A program made the translations under genes and the position numbers. The notes beneath the pieces are model-generated. The model did not search any database and had not been told where the DNA came from. It was given only the letters and a program-made list of their open reading frames with translations. From contig OZ024883.1 in the NCBI GenBank assembly GCA_964017185.1, forward strand, positions 45,750,997 to 45,814,996: a stretch of 64,000 nt of DNA, read 5' to 3'. Each line of letters begins with the position of its first letter. The stretch's first letter is position 1. This DNA is from Rugalucina vietnamica (lineage: Eukaryota; Mollusca; Bivalvia; Lucinida; Lucinidae). This document shows positions 1 to 11,230 of this stretch, piece by piece.

Positions 1-27
1 GATCGTTGCCCTTGGGCTACTCGTTTT

Positions 28-242
28 TAATTCAGTTTTACGTCCCTTTCTAGATTATTTCAGCCCACGTGAGACGGGCCAGTCAGTATGCGGGGCGAAA
101 ACGGGACAACCCCGAGAAAAAACACCTGGCACACCCGCAAGCAGAACTTGGCATGTCTCACATGTAGGCAGTGCGGGGCTCGAACCCACACCAGACAGCG
201 GTGAAATGATCGAATGATTAAGAAACAGCGCTATTTGGATCA
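28..242 (-). repeat. tRNA-derived SINE, copy 1
   Basis: Read on the minus strand, this stretch has a tRNA-like head with a B-box-like GGTTCGAGCCCCGC, a middle part rich in TTTTCTCGGGGTT-type sequence, and a tail containing GGGACGTAAAACTGAAT. A second copy in the opposite orientation lies at 41186-41418 and matches along nearly its whole length. The head resembles a Leu/Ser-type tRNA gene, but it cannot fold as a working tRNA and it continues into non-tRNA sequence. The middle part recalls the V-type domain of bivalve SINEs such as RUDI; that family name is from memory and not verified. Confidence 0.8.
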
Positions 243-497
243 TATATAAATACTTTGATGATTCATTTACTTGTTAGAGATTCACCACGAGGACCGAAGA
301 ACTAACTAAATGTTATGAACCACTGCAGAAGCTGAGGGTGAGGTTACGGCCGTGTAAAATCGATTTAAACCCGCCAGTAACTTTGTGTTACTGATCGTTC
401 CAAGTCGATACTTCTGTGGTGGTTCTTTTTGTTTTATGTATTGGTGTTTAAAATATTATTGTGCTGTTGGCGCCTTATGTATGTTTGCATATATTTA

Positions 498-650
498 GTT
501 AAGGTAACTGAGTGGCCACCTATTGAGAAAATAGCTGCTCATTCGGCTTACGGTATGTTTTCATGGTATAAGTACCTGATTGTTGGTTTGGTTTTTTTCC
601 ACCTTGGTGTTTGGAGTGGGAGTCTTTTTTCTGATTGCGCCTTTTCCTGA
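498..650 (+). repeat. Dispersed repeat D, copy 1
   Basis: This segment begins with a GAGTGGCCRCCTATTG-like motif and ends near TTTGGAGTGGGA...CTCTGATTGCG. It matches 4783-4955 closely, 54050-54155 more weakly, and a short minus-strand piece at 32408-32450. No terminal repeats or coding capacity are seen, so the element class is unknown. The open frame across it is not a gene. Confidence 0.65.
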
Positions 651-944
651 TCTTTGCCTACTTGTACTTTTTTGAGATGATGACATGCTTATTTGCTATT
701 ACTGCAGCTGGTGTTGTGCCGTGTGGCGGCCCTAAAAAGTCTCCCCGTACATCATCCATAGTGCAGATTATATTTTTCTTTTGATACTTTGAGATCAGTG
801 AAAATATTTGGAGTATTTCAAATATATTGTATGTTAGGAATCATCATCTTAACGGAATTTTGAATACTTGGCCTCTTTTGGAATATTAGTCTATGATTTA
901 GACTATACTTGTCTAAATTCTAGAAATCGCAGCAAACATCAATG

Positions 945-1066
945 TCTGGCTTTCGCTGCCAGTTTTGTAAAGGGTCACTGACGAAGGTTCATTACCCGAA
1001 ATTGTACAATATGGCCCACCTTCTCTCTTTGAATGTTTTTTACTGCTTCCAAAGGATCTAACAATT
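945..1066 (+). repeat. Dispersed repeat C, copy 1
   Basis: The words AAAGGGTCACTGACGA, TATGGCCCA and AAAGGATCT recur in the same order and spacing at about 9163-9282. Both copies are non-coding. Class unknown. Confidence 0.55.
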
Positions 1067-1517
1067 ATATCTTATTAACAGCTAAGTATGAATCAAAACG
1101 AAATGACAACATCCAATCTTGACAGTGACTTGCTGTTGGTGGCCAAAGATTTCTTCGTCTGCTATTATTTGCTGATTCCCAAAAGATAGTTCCGAGAAAT
1201 ATGACGTTTAATATTTGGAAGATGTAAAAAGCAATTTATTTTTATTTTATGTACGAAATTCGTATGGCACATTTCAACAAATGAATGAGAAGCTCTGTCA
1301 AAATTTCATTAAGATTTTTAGCAGGTGAAATCAACATTTAGTGACTGAGCGTAATATTGTACTTGTATATCTCAATGAGCGGCGACTGACACCATTACAA
1401 ACGAGAAACATCTTCGCGAAGACTTCAGAATCATTGTGTTCGGTAGATAGACAATGTAATTAGGGCGTCAATTTGGGTTTGCTTTCACTGAAGTGTACAC
1501 AACCCGCACTGAACTAA

Positions 1518-3047
1518 CTACTGTGACGGTATTCTTCTAACCCTTTCCAAGAAAATCTGTTTCGCGTACTGATACAAATGTACATCAGCCTCGATATATT
1601 TCATAAATTGAGAATACTGCTGTGGCGTTACCAATTCATCATCATCGTCGTCATTCAACGTCTTAAACGGCCTGCTAAACTTTAAATTAAATGTGTACTG
1701 GAACAGTTTCCTAGTCTCCTCTTGATATTCCGTGAGACCGTAGAACGCCATGTGTTCAACGTTCGCTTTAGCACTTTGTAGAATGAGATTTGTGCGTTCC
1801 CGTGGCTTAACAGCACGTCTATCGTAACAGTGACTTTCCCTGAGATCTGCTAACATCCGAGTTTGTCTGTTGTTAGCCAGGTTATCCTGACAATCCATGA
1901 ACTCATCCAGTGTCACTTCCTCCCAGGTTCTCTCATTGAAACAAGGACGGACGTCAAAGAAGTTGACATTTTTACCGTTGCAGTAAAGTTTGGCGTCTTT
2001 CCAGTGGTTTCCCACCCGGTGGTGCTTCCATTCGCTGAGGTAACGAGCCACTGGATCTCGCAGCAATGTGATGTAGAAGAGCCTACAATAAAACTTTATA
2101 TTGTGAAAAGAAAGATGCATGGATTGTTTACTTTCTTATTCGGCAAATCGGTTGCAAACTCGGAAAAAACAAAACGAGTAATATTTCAAAGTTTTGATTA
2201 CTAGTGATTGAATACGGCATTTTGCAGCTAACAGAATGAAAAAAAAAAAGATGGAGAGTTTAGATAAATATGTCGTGCAAAATTTGTATGAAGTAATAAT
2301 AGATGACGGTCCAAGAATCGATAAGACATCAGACAGTACGTGTTATAAGACATTACAAACTACAAAGTAACATTCACAAAATTAAAGTACACAAACATTT
2401 TTCAAACACGAGCTAACATACCTTCTATTTGGGCTCACACCCTCCTCTTTATTCAAAACGTCTTCCACACATTCATGCAGCATCGTCCAATCAGCGTGCA
2501 GTCCACATGGCCAGCCAACAGAAAACCAACTAAACAGCCAAATATGGCCGGTCTTGGTCTTACATGGACACGGGTTTGTAATCATTTCCTTGGTACAGTT
2601 ACATGGCTTCTCGAGGATCAAATCTCTCATCAAATGTTCATTAAACTTAGTACCTCCAGCTTTCTGGATGTGAAGATAAACTATAGTATCCCTATTAATG
2701 TCAAAATCTTTAGTCTGTAGTAATTCCATTCGTTCTGGTCTTTGATCAAGATGAGGCCGGGGCTCGAGTCCTTTAAGATACATTTCAATCACATCCTTGG
2801 AAAATGTTAGATGGAAATCATGTTCTAAGAACGGTCTACGGAAGTTTATATCATTTGTCAGATTTGCTTTGTACTTAGATACTGGACGACCATTGGTTTC
2901 TATTGGATAGCCACGCATATTGTAACCAGGACGACGTAAAGTTTTAGTTTTTCTGAAGAGGAGAAAATAGACCACAATGGAAATCCCGAGTATTCCGAGA
3001 AATAGCTTCTTGTTACGTCGCATTTCGGAGGCGAGAATTTGCATCAT
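1518..3047 (-). CDS. HS6ST: Heparan-sulfate 6-O-sulfotransferase, two coding exons
   Basis: The enzyme transfers sulfate from PAPS to the 6-O position of glucosamine in heparan sulfate, in the Golgi lumen. Coding exons are 2422-3047 and 1518-2082, joined across a 339-bp GT-AG intron (2083-2421); the split Arg codon restores SPNRR-LFYITLLRDPV. The product is about 396 residues: a short basic N-terminus, one membrane segment near residues 15-31 (type II), the PAPS 5'-phosphosulfate loop IQKAGGTKF (127-135), GLHADW (182-187) carrying the probable catalytic His, and the 3'-phosphate motif RDPVARYLSEW (about 215-225). ANNRQTRMLADL and FYGLTEYQ also match animal HS6STs. A strong splice acceptor at 3077-3079 (TTATTTTTCAG) places the start at 3047, 3044 or 3023 and implies an unseen upstream non-coding exon. 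The tail is short compared with vertebrate enzymes. It looks intact. Paralogue number (1, 2 or 3) cannot be assigned. Confidence 0.93.
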
Positions 3048-3224
3048 GTGCAGACCCAGGTCATATAATCTGCATTCTGAAAAATAACACAAACAGTCTT
3101 GAAATATTGAACCAACCAACAGAACGGAGACACTAGATGGTGCAAACGTTCCGAACATTATAATACCTCTTGAGTTCTAGATTTATATCACAAGCTTAGC
3201 GGACACCTGTACAACAGAACAGAA

Positions 3225-3800
3225 ATGCAGCAGTTTCGGATTGTTATTTCATTAGAAATGATGTTCACAGTACCTGACATTGTTTCATTAAAACAACGTA
3301 CTACACAGAGCCTAGTGCACTGTTTCACCAGAAATATGGTACACATTGCCTACATTTTGCATATGTTGTTTAGAAGTAATTTGCCTTTATTGTGCATTGT
3401 TTCATCAAAAACAATGCACTTAGTACAAACATTTTGCATTGGTAAATCATAGTCCAGAAATAATGGAAAAAGTAGCAACATGTACATTTCATATTGTTTG
3501 ATCAGAAAACCTGCACATTGTGCCTACATTTTGCATTTTTTCACCTGAAATAACGAAAGAAGTACCTTTATTTTACATCATCTGATCAGAAAATGTTCAC
3601 ATTGTGCCTACATTATGCATTGTTTATCTCTGCATACACTGTATATGCATTATTTCACCTATAATTATAGTGCCATAAGAAGTAACGCATAATATACCTT
3701 CATTTTGCATTGCTTCATAAGAAATAATGGACATACATGTACTTCTCACATGTTGCGATGTTTAATCAGAAATAAAGCGCATAGTGCCGACATTTTACAT
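3225..3800. repeat. Degenerate tandem array
   Basis: The phrases GTGCCTACATTTTGCAT, TTGTTTCATCAGAAATAATG and variants recur about eight times at roughly 60-75 base spacing. Units are too diverged for an exact period. It lies directly upstream of the sulfotransferase gene. It is not coding. Confidence 0.6.
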
Positions 3801-3974
3801 ATGTCGGCGGAATGAGGTTACGGTAACATTGTAACGACTGACTTCCTGTAGACGCCACTGGGTCGTAACGCAACAGAAGAGAACGCTCAAATTACAACCA
3901 GTATTCCACACTATAGGTCGGTCCAACGAATTCCTCTTTTACTGACATGACGTTCCTGGTCATTCTGTACTAAC

Positions 3975-4083
3975 GGTTGTGTTGCCATACACACGAGCAG
4001 GCGGGGTTATGTGTTGCCATACACACGAGCAGGCGGGGTTATCCACACGTTGTGTTGCCATACACACGAGCAGGCGGGGTTGG
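3975..4083. repeat. Minisatellite, three copies
   Basis: The core GTTGCCATACACACGAGCAG followed by GCGGGGTT occurs three times in tandem, with two or three different short spacers. Any frame across it is an artefact of the repeat. Confidence 0.9.
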
Positions 4084-4782
4084 CGTAGTCTATCACCGCT
4101 ATAAAATAAGCGTCAAACAACGCTTCTTTTGCACATTGTCGCGAATTTTCGTGACAATTGCATTTACAATTAATCAATCGTCAGCACTTGGATATGCTAT
4201 CGAAGCTCTTATTTTTATTATCTTTATGGTGTTTGATTGCCACCAAGGTACTGTACTTATGCTCAGTCTTACCTTTTTAATCCAGTGTCAATGTCATGTT
4301 GTTTATTGCATGTGTAATCATTCAGTGACATTACTCGATATACACTTTGAAGTTCGCCGCTCAGGTAGATTACACAGGTAAATGGGGCGACACATGGGAT
4401 AATCGATGGCCAATTTCCATACTGCAGCACCTTCTCACGAGTATTATGTGCAGTTGCGAGTATATACTATAGCCGCATACGTTAGCAGAACAGAACAGAA
4501 GCTTTTATTCAGCGAGTTCTTCGAGAATCATATTATGTACAATAGCATGAATAGCAGCGCGAATGAAAATGTCGTTTTCTTATACTTGACAGTTAACATA
4601 CTTGCTTCCATATCAGATGTTCGCGTTTCAGTATATCCACAAGGCGGTACCCGTAGTTCTGTTTTAAATCATAATTATGATTTTGTGGTTGGTATTTTTT
4701 ATTTCATCGTCACACTATTTTATCTGATAGAGGTATTTTAAAATAGCAAAGAAAACGCATCTATGAAATAAAACTTTAAAAC
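4084..4782. other. Intergenic, nothing recognised
   Basis: Two open frames of 110-130 codons cross this stretch, but they have no recognisable motif, no splice context and ordinary AT-rich composition. I see no repeat relation to other parts of the window. Confidence 0.4.
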
Positions 4783-4955
4783 ATTTTAGTTAAGTTTTGG
4801 TGACTGAGTGGCCGCCTATTGGGAAATAGCTGCTTACTCGGTTTACGATATGTTTTCTTAGTATAAGTACCTGATTGTTAATTTAGTTGTTGTTTTTTTT
4901 TCACCTCGATTTTTGGAGTGGGAATTTCTCTCTGATTGCGACATTTCCTGATCAT
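4783..4955 (+). repeat. Dispersed repeat D, copy 2
   Basis: It matches 498-650 through GAGTGGCCGCCTATTGGGAA, the ATAAGTACCTGATTGTT word and the terminal TTTTTGGAGTGGGAAT. No target duplications are evident. Confidence 0.65.
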
Positions 4956-5279
4956 GATTGCCAACTTTTACTTTTATTTTAATTCAAAACTTGAAAGTTT
5001 GAACGGCAATCAGTTTACGATAAAATTCAAGCTCAAACAACTAAATTATGTTTAAAGCAATTAGAAATCTGTTCAATTATCACATTATCATTAACTATTT
5101 AATTCATAATTGTCATTGTCATTGTCATAATTGAAGAAGATTTGTCGGCAAGGTGGTTTCAAAGTAGCCAGATTACCAAGATTACCGGTTTCGGATTACT
5201 CAAGATTCTGAAGGCGACATTTTGATAATTGTTTTCAAAACAAATCATTTGTTTGTGTCTACGGTTCATGGTTATATTC

Positions 5280-5525
5280 ACCTTCTTACGAAAACACGTC
5301 CATACAATACACAGGAATCGTTTTTCAGCTGTAAAAAATGAAAATTTTAAGTATATGTTTTTATATTTTTCTTATTTTTGCTCAAAACATAGATTGTGGG
5401 TACACGTTAGAACCGCCTCGGTATACAGGTATACCCCTCCATACCCCAGTTTTGCTAATATAAAAGTGGGGTATAAGGGGGTATTCATTACCGGACTCAT
5501 TTTCCAGATGAAAGCCCCGGATTTA
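5280..5525 (+). repeat. MITE family B, copy 1
   Basis: It begins near CTTACGAAAACACGTCC and ends near GGACTCATTTTCCAGATG, which are inverted relatives of each other. The middle holds TTAGAACCGCCTCGG, GGTATACCCCTCCATACCCC and CTAATATAAAAGTGGGGTAT. The same order of words is seen at 7338-7542 and 40320-40510, with fragments at 10605-10665 and 48553-48635. It is a short non-autonomous DNA element of unknown superfamily. Confidence 0.7.
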
Positions 5526-5660
5526 GAAAGTAAAGGAATAGTTCTATCGGTGTAGCGAAAACAAAGATGATGATCAACTTTGCAGTTACTGCGATGCTGA
5601 TCTGCGCCTTTGTTTTTTCATATGCAGATTGTTGGTTTTCTCACGAGGCATCTCAGTGTT
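5513..5660 (+). repeat. MITE family A, 3' half only
   Basis: It contains GGATTTAGAAAGTA, GCGAAAACAAAG and the terminal word GATTGTTGGTTTTCTCACGAGGC found in complete family A copies such as 7010-7251. The 5' terminal repeat is missing, so this is a truncated copy abutting a family B copy. Confidence 0.75.
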
Positions 5661-6132
5661 CTCTTCTATAGGTGACAGATATCACATTCCAAAGAATCAT
5701 ACTGAGCAGCTTAAATGTGCAATCAAGCGATGATGATGGTAAAGGCCGTGTCATGAAAAAAAACATTTGGTCAGATCAGGTCTGCGCATCAGTGGAAGAT
5801 GCGGGTAGATGTCCAGCTTGTTGTACATGCATCGCCTCGAATCAGTTATATAAGGCAATTATATTTGTTTTCTCCATTAAGCAAAACCTCTAACCAGCTT
5901 GCGCCCAGTTTCGTTTCCTTTTCATTCTTATTAAGACTGCACATTTTAGCTCTGCATTGTTCAAGCAGAATTAAAGTGTACAGACTTTATATTGTGAGAC
6001 GATTCGGCAAATTATCTAGACAAGCGTTACGTATGGAAAATAATATGGCTGAGCGAATCAAGATATAAATTAATAATCCAAAATAATAGGACTATAATAA
6101 TATTATGAGAATTGAGATCGCATCAGATCATA

Positions 6133-6181
<49 letters not shown>

Positions 6182-6999
6182 TATAAGTATTGAAGAATGG
6201 ATTAAGAATTCCCTAGTAAATGTCTTTCTGCTAAGTAAAAAATGCAATGACTTAATTAAATTTAATATTTTTTATTTTCCGATAATTTCATATATTCTCA
6301 GTAAAAATCTAAATTTTTTAAAATTTATCCATATCGCCCAGGCTATCCATTATAACAACATGAGAATTCCGATGTTATTTGATAACCCAGTTTACCTGGC
6401 TGGCGTGTTATATCTTGACACCCGCAGGGCTTAACAATGTCAGCAAACACGCCGGCTACACAAAACTTTGAGTTACCTGGTCAATTTACCTGAGATGATC
6501 TCAGGGAGACAACTCGCTAAGCGGATTAAAGAAGTCTATTATCTCTCTTGCATAAAGGTATATCGGTCATAAAAAGCTGCTCATGCAATCACGCTTTCCA
6601 CTACACTCAGTATCTAAATTGTACGACACGATGAGCTGGTGATCTACAGCACTGTAGGCTATTGTCTGAGGTCGAGTACTTAGTCCATCTCCCTCAGCCA
6701 ATAAAACCTTAAATTCTGATAAACCTTTAGCAAGCACTACCACTTCATCTGTTTTAAGCCTGAAGAAATAATTCTGTTTACTTTTAATATACCCTCGATA
6801 TCGTCGTTTAACTATCGATCGACCTTAAATTTACCTTGATACTATACGCGCTTATATTTATTTTTAGCCAGAGCGTGACAACGAAGTATTTTTGGATCGA
6901 TGACCTTGAGTTTGCTTCGTTTACAATGTAATCAGATATTTAGCATGTGTGATCAGCCATCGTTGTCCAAACATAAAAGTCGTAGTTGTTACTTGGTGG
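5661..6999. other. Intergenic with poly-T tract
   Basis: A poly-T run of about 42 bases sits at 6139-6180. I recognise no gene, inverted repeat or shared repeat in the rest. Open frames here are short and featureless. Confidence 0.5.
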
Positions 7000-7009
7000 T
7001 TATAATTGA

Positions 7010-7251
7010 GCCGCCTCGTGGGAAAACCAACAATGTGGTTTTCGAACAGGTCTGACACTAACCAGCCTGTACAAGCACAGAAAATAGCCAGAAGCTTGAA
7101 ATTTTGGATTTAACTTGAGTAGAAGAAGAATTGTACTATCCGAGCAGCGAAAACAAAGGCGCTGATCAGCTTCGCGGTTACCGCGCGAAGCTGATCTGCG
7201 TCTTTGTTTTCGCCTATGCGGATTGTTGGTTTTCCCATGAGGCGGCTCATA
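7010..7251 (+). repeat. MITE family A, complete copy
   Basis: Terminal inverted repeats of about 27 bases are clear: GAGCCGCCTCGTGGGAAAAC at the left and GTTTTCCCATGAGGCGGCTC at the right. The right half holds a second, nearly perfect hairpin built from GCGAAAACAAAGGCGCTGAT and its complement. Other copies are at 14139-14367, 43194-43413 and 50799-51027, with half copies at 5513-5660 and 36548-36712. No transposase is present, so it is non-autonomous. Its translation gives peptides of the EPPHGKTNNPH type, which are not host genes. Confidence 0.92.
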
Positions 7252-7337
7252 TATTAGCACATTTCTGCCGTCAGGACATCCGCTTGTTGGCTCATTTGCT
7301 CATGCACACCAACAACATAAGTATATAGTAACTGTGT

Positions 7338-7542
7338 CACATTACGAAAACTTGCCCATGCGTTATACAGATTTTAAATATTTTCGCTAAAAACATCGAA
7401 TGTCGAACCACGTTAGAACTGCCTCGCCGAGACCCACAATCTATGTTTTGGAGCAAAAATAAGAAAAATAGGTATAGCCCTGCATATCCCATTTTTGCTA
7501 TATAAAAGGTTAACGCGGACATGTTTTCGTGATGGACTCTCC
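7338..7542 (+). repeat. MITE family B, copy 2
   Basis: The ends CATTACGAAAACTTGCCC and GGACATGTTTTCGTGATG are inverted copies. The interior carries GTTAGAACTGCCTCGCCGAG, GAGCAAAAATAAGAAAAATA and TTTTTGCTATATAAAAG. This is the copy in which the family's terminal repeats are best seen. Confidence 0.75.
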
Positions 7543-7829
7543 CAGCTTCTGAACACCATATTGCACATGAGGCTTTTCCGTAGACAACTTCTCGCCCAGC
7601 GATGTCATGTTTCAGATTTTATTTTCAAATACTTGATGGTATTAGAAAGAGGGGAACTGAACTTCCGTAAGACAACATGAAGATTTGTCCAAAGCTAATC
7701 GAATTGACCGAACGATTTGTTGTGTTAACGGCTGTGTTAAACGAAGACATAGACTAGAAACAGTGTAAATTTTAACCCAGCTGTCGTGTAAAACCACAAA
7801 GAACTTGAAAGACGTTTTGCGTAGTGAAA

Positions 7830-8010
7830 CAGTGTCGTAGGGTGATCTGGGGAAGAGCATCGGGCTCCGTATCGAGACCCCCAAATGCGGCGGCGTGTTG
7901 TGTCATTGAGCAAGACTCATTAACTCGCCTGCAGCTATGTCTCCGTCTCGACACAAATGGATATTTGTTGACTGGGATGTTAAGCCATTACCAGTCTGAC
8001 AAAACTAACC
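7830..8010 (+). repeat. Possible SINE relic
   Basis: The words TATCGAGACCCCCAAAT, TGTCATTGAGCAAGACTCAT and TGGGATGTTAAGCCATTA are arranged as in diverged tRNA-derived SINEs: a B-box-like region, a central domain and a GGGACGTTAA-like tail. The match is weak and boundaries are uncertain. Confidence 0.35.
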
Positions 8011-8277
8011 TTCAACTTATCTTTACACTGATTCATTTGTCGCTGGCATGTCGGCTTTTTAATTAACAGATACAACTATTTATTATCATTTCTCTCCCTC
8101 TTGAAATTCAAAAGGGAATAACTTTAAAAGGCATAAAGACAAGTTTCAACTAGAATGTCCATCATAACCATGGTAAACAAATATTAAGATAATATCAAAA
8201 ATAATCTCTGGGGTCAAGGCTCATGTCTTATATAGTTTTATATTCGTGACAACTATGCTAAGTGTAATTAATAGTGC

Positions 8278-8350
8278 TCAAATCGCCCGGAACTCCTGTC
8301 TCAATATGATCGTACTGTTTAGGTGGGACGTAAAACACCAATAAAAGATA
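8278..8350 (+). repeat. SINE 3' tail fragment
   Basis: It ends with TAGGTGGGACGTAAAACACC followed by AATAAAA. This is the same tail motif seen at the 3' ends of the SINE copies at 28-242, 10795-10905, 41800-41960 and 53600-53785. The 5' part is not recognisable. Confidence 0.5.
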
Positions 8351-9162
8351 CCAACAGAATCTTACTGAAGAGGACAGAGATAGATCACTGGATGGCAAAA
8401 CATTGAGTAGGCCTATTTGTAAACATACCTGTAGGAATGACTATTTAACAATGGATACTGACCAGTGTATTTGTCATCAAGTTTCAAATTGAATAAGATA
8501 AGATCTGTTTAGACAAGTGAAGTGGTAAGTCCTAGATCAACCAGTTTATCGTCCGATGGACCGATTTATGGACTGATATTGTTAGTTGTCCATCTGTTTT
8601 CAATATAAAAATCACAATAAAAACGGGAAAACCCCGAGGTTTTATGAAATCATAATGGACATATGCATTTTATTCGTTTGAGATCAACCAAGTGACTCGT
8701 TTAAACGCATCAAGGTCGGTGGGTTAATTTGGAAATATTGTGAAATTAGTTTCGGAATGTGGATATTCATGTTATCTAAATTTTCCGGCATCAATCATTT
8801 ATGAATCTCGGGTATGATTTTCAGATATTACCAAGCAGTGTAGATATGGATTGAATCAGATTCAAAATAATGTTTATTGGATCCGAGGTTTTACACAAGT
8901 ATATCAACAGACATACAATGACATACAATGAGTATGTATAATTCAGGTGAGTCGGCTGTCGACATACCGAGACATGAAACCCATATCGTTATACTCGCAC
9001 GAAAGTAACCTTTTGCGTATTACAAATGGCTCGGTCGACAGCACACTTGCTCCCATGGTATCTGTACCGACCTGGTGCTAAACCTAGCTTCTCTTACCAA
9101 TGTTTAATATATTTGGTCCCATTTAGATAATACTAGTCTTTGTATCAACTACCATGTTGAAA
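8351..9162. other. Intergenic, nothing recognised
   Basis: AT-rich sequence with no credible coding frame, terminal repeat or copy elsewhere in the window. A short direct repeat ACATACAATG occurs twice near 8911-8930. Confidence 0.4.
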
Positions 9163-9282
9163 GTTGTAAAATTTCAGTAATTCTGTTGCCAAATCTAAAG
9201 GGTCACTGACGAGACTTTAATAGTCGAAACCGCGGTATGGCCCATCCCCTTTCTCATTAATGTCTTCACTCTTAAAGGATCT
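9163..9282 (+). repeat. Dispersed repeat C, copy 2
   Basis: It shares AAAGGGTCACTGACGA, GGTATGGCCCATC and TTAAAGGATCT with 945-1066, in the same order. Non-coding; class unknown. Confidence 0.55.
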
Positions 9283-9403
9283 CAGTTTTAATTTTTATTT
9301 GTCGTATTAACGATGGATTTGTCACGAATATGTGTCAAGATGATGCGATTGTAACGTTCGACCATCTGCTTGTGCACACAAATATGCTACAGCATGTTTC
9401 AGA

Positions 9404-9903
9404 CTAGTCTGACTAGTCAGCCGTCAAAATGTAAGTATCATACCTAAGGTTCATTTTGCCGTCTGACTCCAGCACATTCTCAAAAAGCCAAGCTGTCGGC
9501 CACTTTTGGGTGACATCCATTATTACAGAATAACAAGTTTTTATACAAAACAAATGGTGCAAAACACTGTAAAACAAAATAAAAAACACACCTCCATTTG
9601 AAAAATCCTAAAATATATCCAAATTTTGTTGTTTTGTAAAAGAAATCCCTTCAATGTGGCTGACATGCTTTCTTCAAAAATTGCATCTCAGGAAGGGAAC
9701 TGCGAACATCTGATTGGCTCTGACCCATCACATGACCAAATCAACCAATCAGATGAGGGCATTCCCATAAAATTAGTGGCTAAAAACAGCTTGCAGTGAT
9801 ATTTATAGTAATTGGGATTTCATCAATGGAAGGAAGTCAGACGTCAAAATGATAAACAATCAGGTATCAAAAATTCCTTTTGACGGCTGACCCGTCAGAC
9901 TAG
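9404..9903. mobile_element. 500-bp TIR element with 7-bp target duplication
   Basis: The ends are long inverted repeats of about 75 bases, beginning CTAGTCTGACTAGTCAGCCG at the left and ending CAGCCGTCAAAA-type sequence read inward from the right. The 7-base word TTTCAGA lies immediately outside both ends (9397-9403 and 9904-9910), as expected for a target-site duplication. There is no transposase. The superfamily is uncertain, since 7-base duplications are rare. Confidence 0.85.
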
Positions 9904-9910
9904 TTTCAGA

Positions 9911-10600
9911 CTATCCCATATTGCGTGTTAAGACGAAGTTGCATAGACCAATGCAGATTTAAGCTTTCACGTGTCACTACTTTATATCGTGGAATTTCGC
10001 CATAAAAAGCGCACGGCAGCCATAGAAAACGAAGACATACTTTCAAACTTCTTTGACACTGTCATGCGTTTTTTATATGTATATCAAAATTTGCGTAAAA
10101 GAAACACTAACTCAAATGAAAACTAACATTGAAAGCGCTTGAAATCATTCCTTGGTATTGAACTTTTACTCTACGCTCCTCCTATGCCAAACCCTTTATT
10201 TGTCCTTCAAATGTCAGTCTGACATCTAAGTAGGCAACATAAACGGAATTTCATCATCAACATTGTATCATGACTTCTAAATACATAATTGGTTTAAACC
10301 CCACGCACCCTGTGTCCAGTTGATTTTATCAGTTAATGAATATTTGCTTTGTTGTAATGTCGGGATGTTCACGTCCGTTTTCAAATATCAGTTTGAATAT
10401 CATATTATTAAGAGGTAATGATCAGGAAACAGCTAAATCAGAATAAATTCCCCCTCCAACAACCCGAGATGGGAAAAACTAAACTGACAATCAGGTGCTA
10501 TACAAAGACAAGAACGCCGCGGAGGTCAGCATACGACCTATACACTTCGTAGAGGAAAAAACCGATGCTTTGTAAACCCTAAAAGTCATGTTTTGTGTTT
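9911..10600. other. Intergenic, nothing recognised
   Basis: No coding, repeat or hairpin signal stands out in this stretch. Confidence 0.4.
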
Positions 10601-10604
10601 CATA

Positions 10605-10665
10605 CATTGAAGGTATACATTAGAACCGCCTCGCCGAGAACGGCCACGTTTTCCTGATGCTTTTG
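10605..10665 (+). repeat. MITE family B fragment
   Basis: A short piece with ATTAGAACCGCCTCGCCGAG and the right-end word CACGTTTTCCTGATG. The interior is deleted. Confidence 0.5.
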
Positions 10666-10794
10666 TATGTGCTCAGTTAAACAAAGCACCTTTGCGGACA
10701 AAATACCACTGGTATATTCTTAATATTTGAATGCGAGTTAGGAAACAAGGCGTGTCAATGGTCGCATTTGGGTCTGTGTTTCCTTTAAATACCA

Positions 10795-10905
10795 GGGTCC
10801 AGAATAAAGTTCGATCCCGGGCTTCTCCAACTATAAACCGACGTCCCGTCTCCATATGACCTAAGCTGTTGGTGGGACGTTAAACTCGAAATCAAATCAA
10901 AAAGT
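10795..10905 (+). repeat. SINE relic, 3' part
   Basis: It has a B-box-like AAGTTCGATCCCGGGCTTCT and ends with TTGGTGGGACGTTAAACTCG followed by AAATCAAATCAAAA. The tail is shared with the other SINE copies in the window. Confidence 0.55.
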
Positions 10906-11230
10906 AATCTTATTTTCATCATGGTTATATGACAATATATAAACAGGGTTTCATAACGAACCTTACGGAAGCCTATTGACATATTGACATATTTATTTCA
11001 AGGTCAAGCGGGATACTGGGAAACTACGCATCTAAAAATATCTTACCTGTGTCGCAGCCAATATAAAATTTACTACAGCTAAAAATAAACATTGATCGAT
11101 CGAGTTAGGTTGATGTAACGTGCACAGCAAAGTAAACAGAATATTTTCTACTGGTGTAAAGCAATTCACATAAACATTTCCATCCGTATCACAAGTAACA
11201 CCTGTTGGACCTTTCCCCTCAATGTGATGT

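Larger units (their letters stand above)
246..1517. other. Non-coding stretch with two dispersed repeats
   Basis: No credible coding region is seen. The stretch holds one copy each of two dispersed repeats (about 498-650 and 945-1066, listed separately). AATAAA-type signals for the minus-strand sulfotransferase gene can be read near 1230-1245, roughly 280 bases past its stop codon. Confidence 0.6.

Noticed and set aside
6105-6434. 109-codon frame with a long Phe run
   Set aside because: Poly-T tract; no motif in the rest. The same applies to the Phe- and Lys-run frames at 39850-40706.
7000-7328. Frames giving EPPHGKTNNPH- and KGADQLRGY-type peptides
   Set aside because: They are the two strands of MITE family A.
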